DNA of 64,000 nt, taken from Tilletia caries (lineage: Eukaryota; Basidiomycota; Exobasidiomycetes; Tilletiales; Tilletiaceae). Shown in pieces: positions 22,077 through 32,189 of the stretch. Below the pieces are notes generated by a model. The model saw nothing but the letters and a program-made list of their open reading frames with translations. It made no database searches and had not been told where the DNA came from. Position 1 is the stretch's first letter. The number at the start of each line of letters is the position of its first letter. Position numbers and translations under genes: made by a program. The stretch spans positions 1,922,001 through 1,986,000 of the forward strand of contig JALUTQ010000007.1 of the NCBI GenBank assembly GCA_032718865.1. Reading direction: 5' to 3'.

Positions 22077-23584
22077 ATGACTGGGTCCGGCCAGATCAAG
22101 TGTGTCATCTTTGTACGTCGTCCTCATTTCCCACCTCTTCAAGCGTTCAGGCGCTGCTATTCCCTCATTTCAGCTGATTTTTCTGGCTCCCTTTCTCCCT
22201 CGCAGGACATTGGAGGCGTCGTCGTAGGATCTCCTCTCTCGGCCATCAACGAGTTGCGTTATCTTTCCCCTTTCTCCGGCGATGTGAAGCTCATGCTGAC
22301 GTTTCACACTTTGCGTGCCCAGTTATGAAGAAGAGCGCGGCCTGCCCCGCAATTGGATCAACATCGCCATCACGCAGCAAGGTACCCAGGGAGCGTTCCA
22401 ACGATTCGAACGGAACGAAATCGACTTGTACTCTTTCTACAAGAAGTTCGGAGAAGAGCTAAGCAATGCGTCGCAGAACAACGAATGGTACCGCAAGTTC
22501 TGCGAAATGCGAGATATGCGTGAGTTTACTAAGGCAGAGCGGCGAGTTGTTTGTTGTTGACATGCCTTTTGCCTCTTCAGCTGTGCCTAACAATCTACCA
22601 GAGTCTTTCAAGATCGATGGCCGCGAGGTGAGCTCTTGCTTCAGCGTCTTTGGACCCGCTTCGGGATGAAAGTGCAGCGCCACTTCAGTCTTTGCTAACA
22701 CTCTCATCCAACCTTCGCAGCTGTTCGGCTGCATGATGCAAGCAAGCTTCAACCCGGACCCCAAAATGCTCCAAGCCATCAACATACTTCGAGGTGGGTC
22801 ATCTAGGTCCTCGCCCTTATCCCTCAGTGCGGCAGGGTGATGCGGGCAATAGGGGGTCGGGCTGTAGCTGATTCTGATGCCTCTCTTACCTACCACAGAG
22901 TCCGGTCGATTCAAAGTAGCTGCGCTCACGAACAACTTCCAACCTCCGAGCGCCCCTTCTCCCGAAGGTGAAACCGTTCCGAGCCTGGACGAGGAAGTAA
23001 AACACTTGGGACTGGGACCCCACTTTAAGCAACTCAAGGAGTTCTTCCACCTCTTCATTGAGAGCTCCAAAGTCGGGTTGAGGTGAGTGGGGGCTTCTGA
23101 CTGGTCTAACCGTACGGGGAGACGCGCTGAACTTCCAGGACTGTGTTCTTTTTGTGCTTTCCTTAAGAAAACCGGACCCCGAGATCTACAAGTATGCACT
23201 ACGTGAGCTACAGGTTGAGCCGCATGAGGCCGTCTTTTTGGATGACATTGGAATGTAAGTTCATACCCCTTCTGACTGAGCATTGCTGGCCTCCTAAGAA
23301 GCACGCAGGCTGATAAAGCCTCGATTTTACAGCAACCTCAAAGCGGCCAAAAAGCTAGGCATCGTTACAATCCGTGCGTACCACTTCTCTGCTTTCCTTT
23401 CAATGATTTCGTGCTGACGATCGAACTCAACCTCATTCATTTTTCTCCAGGAGTCCAGCCAACATCGTCCGTTCCCGCTCTACAGGAATTGGAGAAGATT
23501 GTTGGCATGCAGCTTCTCGATGAAGAGGATGTCCAGGAGTACGAAGAGAAGATGGCAAGGCGACGGAGGGCGAGCAAGTTGTAG
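22077..23584 (+). CDS. HAD-superfamily hydrolase (epoxide-hydrolase N-terminal/ACAD10-like phosphatase type)
   Basis: Nine exons fit (22077-22112, 22206-22252, 22323-22519, 22581-22627, 22721-22793, 22899-23082, 23168-23254, 23333-23373, 23451-23584), 846 nt and 281 residues. Motif I is CVIFDIGGVV; its first Asp is the nucleophile. The second motif-I acidic position, usually Asp, is occupied by Gly, as in the DIGGV subgroup. Motif II is the Thr of AALTNN, motif III the Lys of RKPDPEIY, and motif IV is FLDDIG. This set, with the YEEERGLP cap region, fits the soluble epoxide-hydrolase N-terminal/ACAD10-like branch, which acts on small phosphates or haloacids. The substrate cannot be told from sequence. 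The small upstream exons with sites such as GA|GTTGCG are the least certain part. Confidence 0.85.
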
Positions 23585-23779
23585 TTTGTAGCATCACTTT
23601 TTTTTTTTTTATTGTCTCGAAATTCCCCGTCGCTGTTCCGTCACAATCTCCTGGAAGAGAGAGAGATGCTCAAGTTGTCTGAGGAGGCTGTGCAAACTTT
23701 GGACGCGAAAAAGAGTGAGAGGTGCTTTGATTTCCTGATCGACAGCTGATTTCTACACGAAGAAGATCTTCTTCTACGC

Positions 23780-25023
23780 TCATGATACTTTGCGGGATGG
23801 ATCCGCCAGTATTCTCTCCTTGGCCTGGGCTGAACCCACCGCGTAGCCCTCGTCCTTCCACTGTTGAATGTACTTGAGCACCTTCTCTGAGACCTCGTCT
23901 GCAGTCGACGCCCTGCCGAATGCATCGACAAAACGACCCTGTGCGTAAAAGGAACAAAACGGGAGTCAGATTGGATTAAGCTGAACGAAAGGGTGATATT
24001 GCAAGTACTGACCTCTGGGTCCATCAGGTAGAAGAAGATGCTGTGGTCGACGAGGTAGTCCCCATTGGGATCAGCCGAAGGCGGTGTGCTGAAGTAGACA
24101 CGATAGGCTTTGCACGCTGCCTTGACAGCTTCATATGAGCCTGTCAAGCCCAGCATGAGAGGGTGGAAGTCGGCAATGTATTTGGACACGGCGGGGACGG
24201 TGTCTCTGGCCGGGTCGCACGAGACGAAGATGGGTTGGACGATGGGCCCATGCTTGGCGGCTGTTTATCGCGTTTACGCACGAGGGCCATCGTCAGCACA
24301 TCGAGAAAGGCAAATGGAAGCGCTATGAGGAGTAGGATCAGGAAACTCACCAACGGTATCTACCACTTCACCCATCTTGTCCAGCTCCTCCGGGCAGATA
24401 TCGGGGCAATTCGTGAACCCGAAATAGATGAGCGAAAACGAGCCTTCGAGATCGGAATGGGTGATAGCGTAACCTGACCCCTTCGGCCCAGCTGCGATCA
24501 GCTCAAAGGGACCGCCGATCCGTGGTCTGCCCACTTTGACGTTGGCTGACTCCTCCGCACGGCGAGCTCCGACTTTGGCTTTCTCTTGCTGGAAGTAGTA
24601 GAAGAGCGCTGCTCCTGTACCTACGAAGAGAGCGATGGCAGGGAAGGAGAAGGGCTGGGCAAGGTAAGGCAAGGCAACAAACGGACCTGTCAGCTTGCAG
24701 GAGGGACCAAGGCGGTATAGTGGTAACTCTCAACCATCTATCAAAGAACTCACACCGATGGCAGATCGATTCTTCTCCCCCTGAGAAGGACCTCCAGGAA
24801 GTGATGACACACAAGCGCGGGAGGATGAGCTGAAGCCCGCTGCTGCTATTCTCGAAGCCGTGAATGCTGCTGCTGTCGTTGTTGTTGCTGGGCTGCTTTG
24901 AGCAAGACCGAGACGGCCGTAGCGCAGGGCGGGGCCGATGGAGCTGGGCCCGGCGGCGCGCAGCCCAGAAGAAGCGCAGGCGCCTGCCGCTGCCGCACGT
25001 CCAGCGTATCTTGTGAATGAAGC
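23780..25023 (-). CDS. SCO1: Mitochondrial copper chaperone Sco1
   Basis: Four exons, 24756-25023, 24351-24686, 24013-24260 and 23780-23938, sum to 1011 nt and 336 residues. The N-terminus is a long Ala/Ser/Arg-rich mitochondrial targeting region, followed by one membrane segment (FPAIALFVGTGAALFYYF) and a thioredoxin-like domain. The copper site is complete: CPDICPEE gives the C-x-x-x-C pair, and the His lies in DYLVDHS. By family knowledge it delivers copper to the Cu-A site of cytochrome c oxidase subunit 2 in the inner membrane. It is convergent with the HAD hydrolase gene, with less than 200 bp between stops. Confidence 0.95.
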
Positions 25024-25393
25024 CATTGTTCCTGCCTGTTCAGTCAGTGCTGCGTTTGGAAGTTCGTCAGCTTGCCTCACAAGCAGTTGGCCTCAAATAT
25101 AACGAGCCAGGTTTTAGGAACAGAAATTCTCGCGACACCGGTAGATTTTCCCAGCCCTATTTCCCCAACGAGACATCGACAGGAGCATGATCAAATCCGG
25201 CGATTCGATTCAGAGATGTATGGTACACAGGAGTGGGTGATGCTGCTGGGCCTGGGGCCGAGGTATGAGGGAGATCGGCCCGTCTTTAATGGGGTATGTT
25301 TGCAGCCAGTAGCCTATACACCTCTTTCTTGCGGAGGAGTTGGCCGCTTGAAGCTGGTGACTTCGAATTCTGTTCCGGATGCCTGTGAAAGGG

Positions 25394-27457
25394 TCACCGC
25401 TTCGGCGCAGAACCCCCCAGACCAAACGGAGTCGGGCTCGGAGCACTGTATGTATCGCTTCGATCGACTCCGATCAAGCTTCTCCCGCCGTGGATCGTGC
25501 TTTCGATAGGCTGGTATGTCGGAACAGAGGGACCCGCAGCCCCGCTCCCACGCGAGGTACCACTGGCCGTCGTCGGCTTCGCAAACGGATTCTGCATGGC
25601 AGAGGTAGATGCCGACGGCGCCCGCACACCGAACAGCGTGTCGTCCTCGATTGAGCGACCTTGCCGAGAGCCGGTCGTGCGGGAACCCCCCGAAGATCCC
25701 TGAGCCGAGCCGACGGTCCACGATGACTTGCTTGCCGTGGCGGGATAAGCGGGTATCACGTTGGCACCGACCAGCGCATCATCGTCCGAATCGGTGTCGC
25801 TTTGCGAGTCGCTGTCCTCCTGCAGATACGCGTGCGAGAAAGAAACGTCAGTAGCGAGAAACTGTGGCGAGCAGAGAGGGAGAAAGTCATCACGTACATC
25901 ATCGATATTCAGGAGCGTCTTCACGCGCTCAGTGGCGGGACCAGGGGCTGCAGCGACGGAGCTCGCTGGGCGCAGCTGTAGGTCGCTGAAGTCAAATCCG
26001 ACCGCGCCTTCATCCTCCCCTTCGTCCATTACCCGACCCGCATTGCTGCCTACACCTCTGCTGTCAGGCGCACTTGTGGCTCCTGCGCTTACAGCACTTC
26101 CAAGGGTCCGCGCGTTACCCGGTGCACCGAGGGGAGTCGTATTCGGAGGTTTGCCGGCAGACAAGGCAGCTTTCGTTTCAGCAAGGTACGCCGAAAGTGG
26201 TCGTGACGGGAGTTTCGTGACAGTGGGCGGAGTGGGCAGAGAATCGCGTGGCCGGTTCTTGCTGTTAGCCTTGTGTTTGTCCTTGCGAAGAGGCGTGCCC
26301 ACGACGCTGGCGAGAGGCTTTGACGAAGAAGAGGAAGCAGTGGGAGCGTAGCGAGCTGCCACAGCAAGAGGGTCCGCGATCGTGTCGATGGTCCGAAGGA
26401 CGTCATCGACCATCTGCCGAGCAGCCTCCTTGGCGGGAGTGTTCATGTAGCGGCTCCGGGGCACGCTGAACTGAATTGTGCGAGGAGGAGACATCCCGAT
26501 CAGGGGCGGAAGGGAGTCTCCCTCGTCGTCCTGCTCTTCGTCGTCCGACCATTCCGGCACGTAGCGTGACACAGTTGATGTCTTCCGTGGCGATGCGCTG
26601 AGCCGTTTGCTCCCGCTCGCCGCTCCGACGCGAGCCCCAAATCGCTTGCCGCGCGCGTTGAGGGGAGTGCTGCGAAGGTCCGCAATGCCGTCCCAACGTC
26701 TTGCCGATGCCTCTGCATTCAGGACCCGGACGCTCGATGACAACGGACGTTCCTCTGGTGTGGTCGTTCCAGCCGCGCGCGGATCAGGCACTTCAGAAGA
26801 GATCTTTGAGCGTCGTGGCTCGGCGCGAGGTGTGGTGCTGATCCGACTTGACCTAGGTTCGGATGCGTTCGCTAGCTGGCCGTAGTGGATGGAGGAGGAT
26901 ACGGGAAGATTGTCGCGCAGCTGTGCCATGTCGAAGCTGTAATCGGGATCGTCGTCGTCCAAATTCGGTTTCGCCTCTTGCTTCCGGGTTTCCTCCTTGC
27001 CGCGCGGTGCATGGGCAGCCACTGGGCTCTCCTGCTGCTCGTCGTCGTCGTCGTACTCGTCGGCGCCTTGAGACTGGGTGATATCGTCGCCGTCGTGCAA
27101 CAGGTCCGACTCCGTCTCGTCAGCGCCGTGCTCGTCCTGACCTGCGCGCAGTCCCGAGGAGGTGCCGCTCAAGCTGACGTCGGCGGCCGCTTCGAAGAAC
27201 TTCATCCAGAACTTGGCGCCCTGCCATGTGCGCGCGCTGGCGACACCGTAGCGCTTCACCGCGGGCAGAATCTTGGAGGTGACCGTTTGATGCGCTGCGG
27301 ACAGGTTGGCGTCGATGTCTTGAAGAGTAAGAGTGATGGCCTGGTCGAGTTGCATGAGCTGCTCCGCAATCGACAGGTTGGACGCGGCACCTCCAGCAAC
27401 ATTCGTACCCGACCCGATCCCGCCGGGCGCCATAGTGGAGCGCGATGAGGACGCCAT
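25394..27457 (-). CDS. ASK1: DASH/Dam1 complex subunit Ask1
   Basis: A single exon of 687 residues. Residues 25-95 carry the Ask1 family block: EQLMQLDQAITLTLQDID, then KILPAVKRYG, then AKFWMKFFEAAADVSLSG. The remaining 590 residues are largely disordered, rich in Ser, Pro, Asp and Arg, with many SP/TP sites that could be phosphorylated by cyclin-dependent kinase. This agrees with known regulation of Ask1 in yeast but is inferred here. The DASH ring couples kinetochores to spindle microtubules and is fungus-specific. The protein is about twice as long as yeast Ask1, all of it in the tail. Unusually for this window, the gene has no intron. Confidence 0.9.
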   Translation of the reverse strand: MASSSRSTMAPGGIGSGTNVAGGAASNLSIAEQLMQLDQAITLTLQDIDANLSAAHQTVTSKILPAVKRYGVASARTWQGAKFWMKFFEAAADVSLSGTSSGLRAGQDEHGADETESDLLHDGDDITQSQGADEYDDDDEQQESPVAAHAPRGKEETRKQEAKPNLDDDDPDYSFDMAQLRDNLPVSSSIHYGQLANASEPRSSRISTTPRAEPRRSKISSEVPDPRAAGTTTPEERPLSSSVRVLNAEASARRWDGIADLRSTPLNARGKRFGARVGAASGSKRLSASPRKTSTVSRYVPEWSDDEEQDDEGDSLPPLIGMSPPRTIQFSVPRSRYMNTPAKEAARQMVDDVLRTIDTIADPLAVAARYAPTASSSSSKPLASVVGTPLRKDKHKANSKNRPRDSLPTPPTVTKLPSRPLSAYLAETKAALSAGKPPNTTPLGAPGNARTLGSAVSAGATSAPDSRGVGSNAGRVMDEGEDEGAVGFDFSDLQLRPASSVAAAPGPATERVKTLLNIDDVRDDFLPLCSPQFLATDVSFSHAYLQEDSDSQSDTDSDDDALVGANVIPAYPATASKSSWTVGSAQGSSGGSRTTGSRQGRSIEDDTLFGVRAPSASTSAMQNPFAKPTTASGTSRGSGAAGPSVPTYQPIESTIHGGRSLIGVDRSDTYSAPSPTPFGLGGSAPKR

Positions 27458-27608
27458 GGGTTTGCGATGCGCTTCGGGGGAAAGGAGACGCGTTCGTATT
27501 CGGCTGGAGTGATCGCGTGTGTATGTCCTTCTGAAGCAGGAAGGAAAGGTCGCCGTCGGGACGAGTGTTGGACTTTCCGCGACGCGTCGAGACTCTGTGC
27601 GAACCTCC

Positions 27609-27636
27609 CCAGCTACCTCTCAAAAAAACTAGGGTG
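27609..27636 (-). repeat. Left copy of a 28-bp inverted repeat flanking the mobile-DNA island
   Basis: It matches the reverse complement of 33433-33460 at 27 of 28 positions and includes a run of seven A. Together the copies enclose the tRNA-like sequence, the small MITE and the MULE. They could be the ends of an older element. Confidence 0.6.
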
Positions 27637-27851
27637 CAACACCGTGTCGCGAAAATCGGCTGGGGGGCCAGCCCCCCCAGACCCCCCAACCTAACTCTTC
27701 ACTAAGTTATCTCAACATATTCCCTAAGTTTTCTAACGGGTGCTCACGCACCCACTAACCCTAACTGTACTCGCTACGCGCTAACCCAGCGACCAAGTTC
27801 TCTAACCCAGCGACGGTGGGCAAAAAAAGAAAAAAAAGAATGAATGAAAAG

Positions 27852-27918
27852 AGTGGGAATCGATCCGACGACCTGCGCAGATTTGACCTGCATATCAGAC
27901 CGCTGAACTATAGTAAGG
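27852..27918 (-). other. tRNA-like sequence, probably degenerate or SINE-related
   Basis: On the minus strand an A-box-like TAGTTCAGCGG (27900-27910) is followed by a stem-loop with a five-pair stem around a seven-base loop GTCAAAT, then a B-box-like GGATCGATTCC (27856-27866). The acceptor ends do not pair, the D-stem is poor and the T-stem has a mismatch. I therefore read it as a tRNA relic or the head of a tRNA-derived repeat, not a working tRNA. Confidence 0.35.
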
Positions 27919-28242
27919 GGTTTCGTCAGAGGTGTGCATTCATACATGTTCTTCATTTTGGTCATTGAAATGTGCAGTTTTGACCGCTCCAAATGAAGAC
28001 CCCGTGCGCGACCCTTCACCGAGTGTCAAGAAAATAAGAAGGAGAATGAATTGAAATGAGGTGTGCCAGAATGTACATGGACCAAAAACTCGGCCTCGAA
28101 GCGCGTTTTGGCTCACGAACATTCTGGCACATCGCTCATTGAGGAATCACCGAAACGCCGGATGTTCGATCAAAGTTTCGAGCAGCGAAATGAGCCAGAA
28201 TGTTCGAGCACGCATGCTCACCGCACTGACGAAACCCCCTAC
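27913..28242. mobile_element. Small TA-flanked MITE
   Basis: The ends form a 19-bp inverted repeat with one mismatch (TAGTAAGGGGTTTCGTCAG at 27911-27929 against 28226-28244), including TA on both sides as a possible target duplication. The arms stay loosely similar inward. An internal inverted motif GTGCCAGAATGT (near 28064) recurs in opposite orientation near 28125. There is no coding capacity. The right end lies only about 19 bp from the MULE target duplication. Confidence 0.5.
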
Positions 28243-28273
28243 TAGTGGTGGTTTGATGATGACAACCTTTCTG

Positions 28274-28320
28274 GAAATTGATTCGGCCACCGCCCTTTTT
28301 GATACGGCCACCGTCCTTTT
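28274..28320 (+). repeat. MULE left terminal inverted repeat
   Basis: Contains two CGGCCACCG boxes, each followed by a T-rich run. A third related box (ACTACGGCCACCGCACTTA) follows at 28321-28339, so the end is itself built from a short repeated module, perhaps transposase binding sites. Confidence 0.9.
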
Positions 28321-28339
28321 ACTACGGCCACCGCACTTA

Positions 28340-29017
28340 GGCATTAGCACGTGGAAAGACAGATATGAGACAGCAGCACATAGCATCACCAACCGTCCAG
28401 TCACCACCAACCCCCACCATCACCAACACCAAGCGATTACAGATCCCCACAGACGTGAGCAAGCCAGAACGCGCGTCTATCTTCTTGCTCTGCTCTTTAA
28501 CCTCACTATTCCCTCCCTTCCTTCCTTCTCCGTTCCTCACCAGCAAGTAGCAACCAGCACCAGCAGCGCATACATTCCTCGCCAACGCGTCCAGTCTTCA
28601 CGACCAGCGCGTCCGCTCTCTTGTTCGCGTCGACGCGCACCCAAGCTCGCTTCTCCGCGCCGTGTGCGCGAAGCACGCGCATTTCGTACTGCGAGCTTGG
28701 TGAGTTCACGAGCGCGATCAGGATGCGTCCATTGCACAAGCACCCCTCACTGACTATATATTCCTGCTTCTCACTCTGTTCCTGTCACAGTCCATTGCAT
28801 ACACCGTATCTACGCCGCTTTTCTTCTCCGTCTCGGCCCTCGGTGCATACGTGGGTACTGTCCGTGCCCGTCTCCGCCCGTCTCTCTCCCTTGCGGGAGG
28901 AGCGATCAGAAACGCGTCGTCTGTCCGCTGTTAAAGTGAGTGGTGTCTATTATTGGCACACTGAGGTCTCGCGCGCTGACGCGCGTCTTTATATTACTTC
29001 TACAGCCCATCTAAAAT
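28340..29017. other. MULE 5' internal non-coding region
   Basis: About 680 bp between the left end and the transposase start. It includes pyrimidine-rich segments and a possible leader with donor- and acceptor-like sites. No separate gene recognised. Confidence 0.4.
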
Positions 29018-30980
29018 ATGTCTGCCGCGTCTGCGTCCAGCATGCTGCCTCCAGAAGCGCAATATACATCCGAATCCGATTTTCAAGCTGCTATGCGTGA
29101 CTTTACTGCGACAAAAGGATACGCGCTCGTTCTCGGACGCTCTCATCTAACAAAAAAGGACTTCGACGTACATTTTTATCAATGCGACAGAGGTGGAGAA
29201 TATCGAGACCGGCACGGGATGAGCGAGATCGAGCGTCGCAGAAATCGTGGAAGCCGATTGTGCGGCTGCAAATTTCGCATCAAATTGAACGAAGCTATCG
29301 ATGGCTCGTACTGGCTACTACACGAAGCGAATCCGGAGCGACGGGAGCACAATCACGAGCTCAGTACGCTGGTGTCTGTGCATCCGTCGCTCCGGAAGCT
29401 GGACGACGAGACAACAAAAGCAATAGAACGTCAGATTTCAGTCGGCATCACGCCAAAACAAATCCTAGCGCTCCGCAATAGCGTTCCTGGAGCAGTCTCG
29501 TCAATTCCACGGGACATATACAACATTGCGGCGAGCTCAAGGCGCACAGCGACCCACTGCCTGGAGCCGCCAGAAGCGCTGCTTGCCTATCTCAGGTCGG
29601 AAGGATACCAAACGGCGGTTCGCTCAGAGGCGGTGACTACGAACACTCAGAGGGTAACGGCACTTCTCTTTTCGCATGGCCAGGCTATCAACCTCACCAT
29701 TCGGTACCCCCTTGCGATCACCATCGATGCCACATACAAAACAAATAAATATAGTATGCCACTCGTCCATATCATTGGTCTGACGGCCACAGGTAGTACG
29801 TTCTGCTCGGCGATCGCTCTGGTCTCTCGGGAGCGTGAAGAAGATTACCTCTGGGTCCTCAGCGAGTACAAAACAATGATGGGCGAGCTCGGGGTCCATG
29901 TCGTCGTCACGGATCGAGATGCGGCGCTTGGTCTGGCGGTCGCCGCGGTCTTCCCCCTGGCGCAACATAACCTATGTCGATGGCACATCAATAAGAACAT
30001 TGCGACCAATTGCAAAGCTTTCTTCACCGACGACACATTCACCGAATTCCAGCGATTGTGGAGTCAGGTCGTCACGTCGAAATCAGAGCAGGAATTCCAG
30101 AATAATGCAGATGTTCTTCTCTTGACATTGGACGACCTCCCCTATGTGCACAGCTACATCTCAGGACTGTTGGAGCTCAAGACGCAGATCGTAAGCGCAT
30201 GGACCGACAAACATCTGCACCTGGGTTCGACCTCAAGCTCGCGCGTGTAAGGCGCACATCGGTCGCTCAAGAGCTTCATCAACACAGGTGTTGGAGATCT
30301 CCCTCTGCTCGGAAGACGCATCCATGATCACTTGGTCCTTCAACAGCAGAACATACATCATGCCATCCAGAAGGACAAGATCAGCATCAGCGTTCGGATG
30401 GGATCGCTCTCTCTGTTCGCTGAGGTCAGTACACATGAAGTACCAGCACCGTTCCGCGTTCGGAACTTTTTCATTGAATCTCATTTCCCTCTCTCATCTC
30501 ATTTCCCTTTCTTAGGTTCGAGGCAAGGTGTCTTCCTACGCAATGATCAAGGCGTACGATCAGATGGTATTGGCGAACCTCTACAAGGACGATGTGACTA
30601 TCCCTTGCAGTAAAACCTTCACCGCCTCCATGGGTATTCCGTGTGCGCATGACATTCGAGAGGCCTTAGACGCTGGCCGTCCCTTAATCATGGACAGCTT
30701 CAACAAACAATGGTGGTTGAATCTTACTATAGATCCAATCTCAATTGCCCAGCGCCTTCTCGCCCCCGTTAGAATGGCATCCTCGTCTGGTTCGAGGCCC
30801 AATGCAATCACTGGTACACAGCGCATCCCGTCGGCATTCGAAGTCGCTGACGCCTCGCAGAACGCCCGCGCTCGTCCAGTCTGCTCGCGCTGCGGCCGTG
30901 CAGGGCACAACTCGCGCAACCGAGAGTGTATTGCTCGCTCTGCTGTCGTGGGTGAAGCAGAAGTACCAGCTACTCAGTAG
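29018..30980 (+). pseudogene. MULE transposase (FAR1/Hop-like) with an in-frame stop
   Basis: The frame runs from ATG 29018 through a TAA at 30248-30250, continues open to 30424, and after a 91-nt intron resumes at 30516 to the stop at 30980. The N-terminus is a FAR1/WRKY-GCM1-type zinc region (C-G-C-K-F-R and HNHEL). The central domain has the first acidic motif ITIDATYKTNKY, the second VTDRDAAL, and the MULE C-x-x-H motif (NLCRWHINKNI). Near the C-terminus, C-S-I-P-C-A-H-D-like residues of a SWIM-type motif (CSKTFTASMGIPCAH) and a zinc knuckle (CSRCGRAGHNSRNREC) are visible. In relatives the block at the stop reads S-R-V-E-G-A-H; here the Glu codon has become TAA. That Glu is probably the third catalytic acid. 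I infer a recently inactivated copy. Confidence 0.85.
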
Positions 30981-31135
30981 TTCTCCTGTTCTCTTATGTT
31001 TATCTCTCACATAGACCATAGTTATATTCCAATTTCATTTCATATCCCATATCCATCTCAGTCCTCAGAAGTATGTTGCTATGGAGCGGTGAAGGTGTTG
31101 GTTCTACATATGTTAAGTGCGGTGGCCGTAGTAAT

Positions 31136-31369
31136 AGTGACCTGATCTTTGACCAGAGTCTTCCCCAGACTTTTTGTGACTTCCAGTTCCAGTTTCCACG
31201 GCTTTATCATATATCATATGCTTGGGAAAAAAAAGCCCTTTCGCCACTTGTTGCTTGACCGGTCAATTTTGGGCATGCGTGGTGTGCAACTTAAATTTTA
31301 TCAATTTATCAACACTCACCATAGTGACCTGGTTTGTGATCAGAGTCTTCCCCAGAATTTCTGTGACTC
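31136..31369 (+). repeat. Pair of 47-bp direct repeats in the MULE
   Basis: TAGTGACCTGATCTTTGACC... at 31136-31182 recurs with a few changes at 31323-31369 (shared core AGAGTCTTCCCCAGA). The first copy directly follows the internal CGGTGGCCG box. This suggests a duplicated subterminal segment. Confidence 0.6.
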
Positions 31370-31558
31370 CCGCAGGGGGAGATCGTAATTTTGATTGATG
31401 ATTGAAATATTGAAATAGGAAGAATAAAACTTGAGCTTTTTTCGGCCGAGAAAAGGTTTCCAAATCAAACCTCACGTATTGCTACACAGCCTACTTGATA
31501 CAGGCGGATCTCCCTCAACTCTGACTCGATCTCTCTCCGGTCATGTTGAAAATAACTG

Positions 31559-32099
31559 TGAAGGTGTGATAGTCTAGTGTGTGACGTTTGAAGCGCGGAA
31601 GTAGCGTTGTTGTCGAGTTCTGGCCGAATATGTGCGTCGCGCGCCGGGGTACTAAGTAGCCGCCGAGTTTGCCCTTATGAATCTCGCTCAATTCTTGCTG
31701 AATCTCTCTCAAACCTTGACATCCATGACCAGGAACACTGTAGCTATCATTTCCATTGATTGTAAATAAAAAATGACATAGTCTCCCCCTATGATCGGAC
31801 ATCATGGTCGTGGTCGGGCGGAGGAAGTGATCGGACCTGTCCGAGTCTACTAAGTAAGGTAGATTGCATTTCTCACAGATGCTTGCTAATACAAAAAGAT
31901 TCGTGAGGGTGTGATAGACTAGGGTGTGACGTTTGAAGCTCGGAAACAGCGTCGTTGTCGAGTGCTGACTGAATATGTGCGTCGCGCGCAGGGGTACTAA
32001 GTAGCCGCCGAGTTTGTACTAAGCAATCTCGCTCAATTCTGGCTCAATCTCTCCCAAACCTTGACATCCATGATCAAGCAGAATATAGCTACCATTCCC
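31559..32099 (+). repeat. Two direct copies of a ~200-bp unit in the MULE
   Basis: Copy one (about 31559-31757) and copy two (about 31903-32099) share long stretches such as GGGGTACTAAGTAGCCGCCG and ACCTTGACATCCATGA, offset by about 344 bp. They have no convincing reading frame. Confidence 0.7.
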
Positions 32100-32189
32100 T
32101 TGTAGAGAGTTTGGCCTGAATTGGTGTAGGTCTTGGGTACAGGTACAGTGCGGGTGCAAGAGGTGAATACATACATTTGACTACCCTGC

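Noticed and set aside
25497..27448. Several plus-strand frames of 60-200 codons over the ASK1 gene
   Set aside because: They are antisense shadows of a GC-rich single-exon gene with a clear Ask1 domain.
27740..27810. CTAACCCTAAC-like motifs resembling telomeric TTAGGG repeats
   Set aside because: Only one or two irregular units embedded in other repeats; no array, and unique genes lie on both sides.
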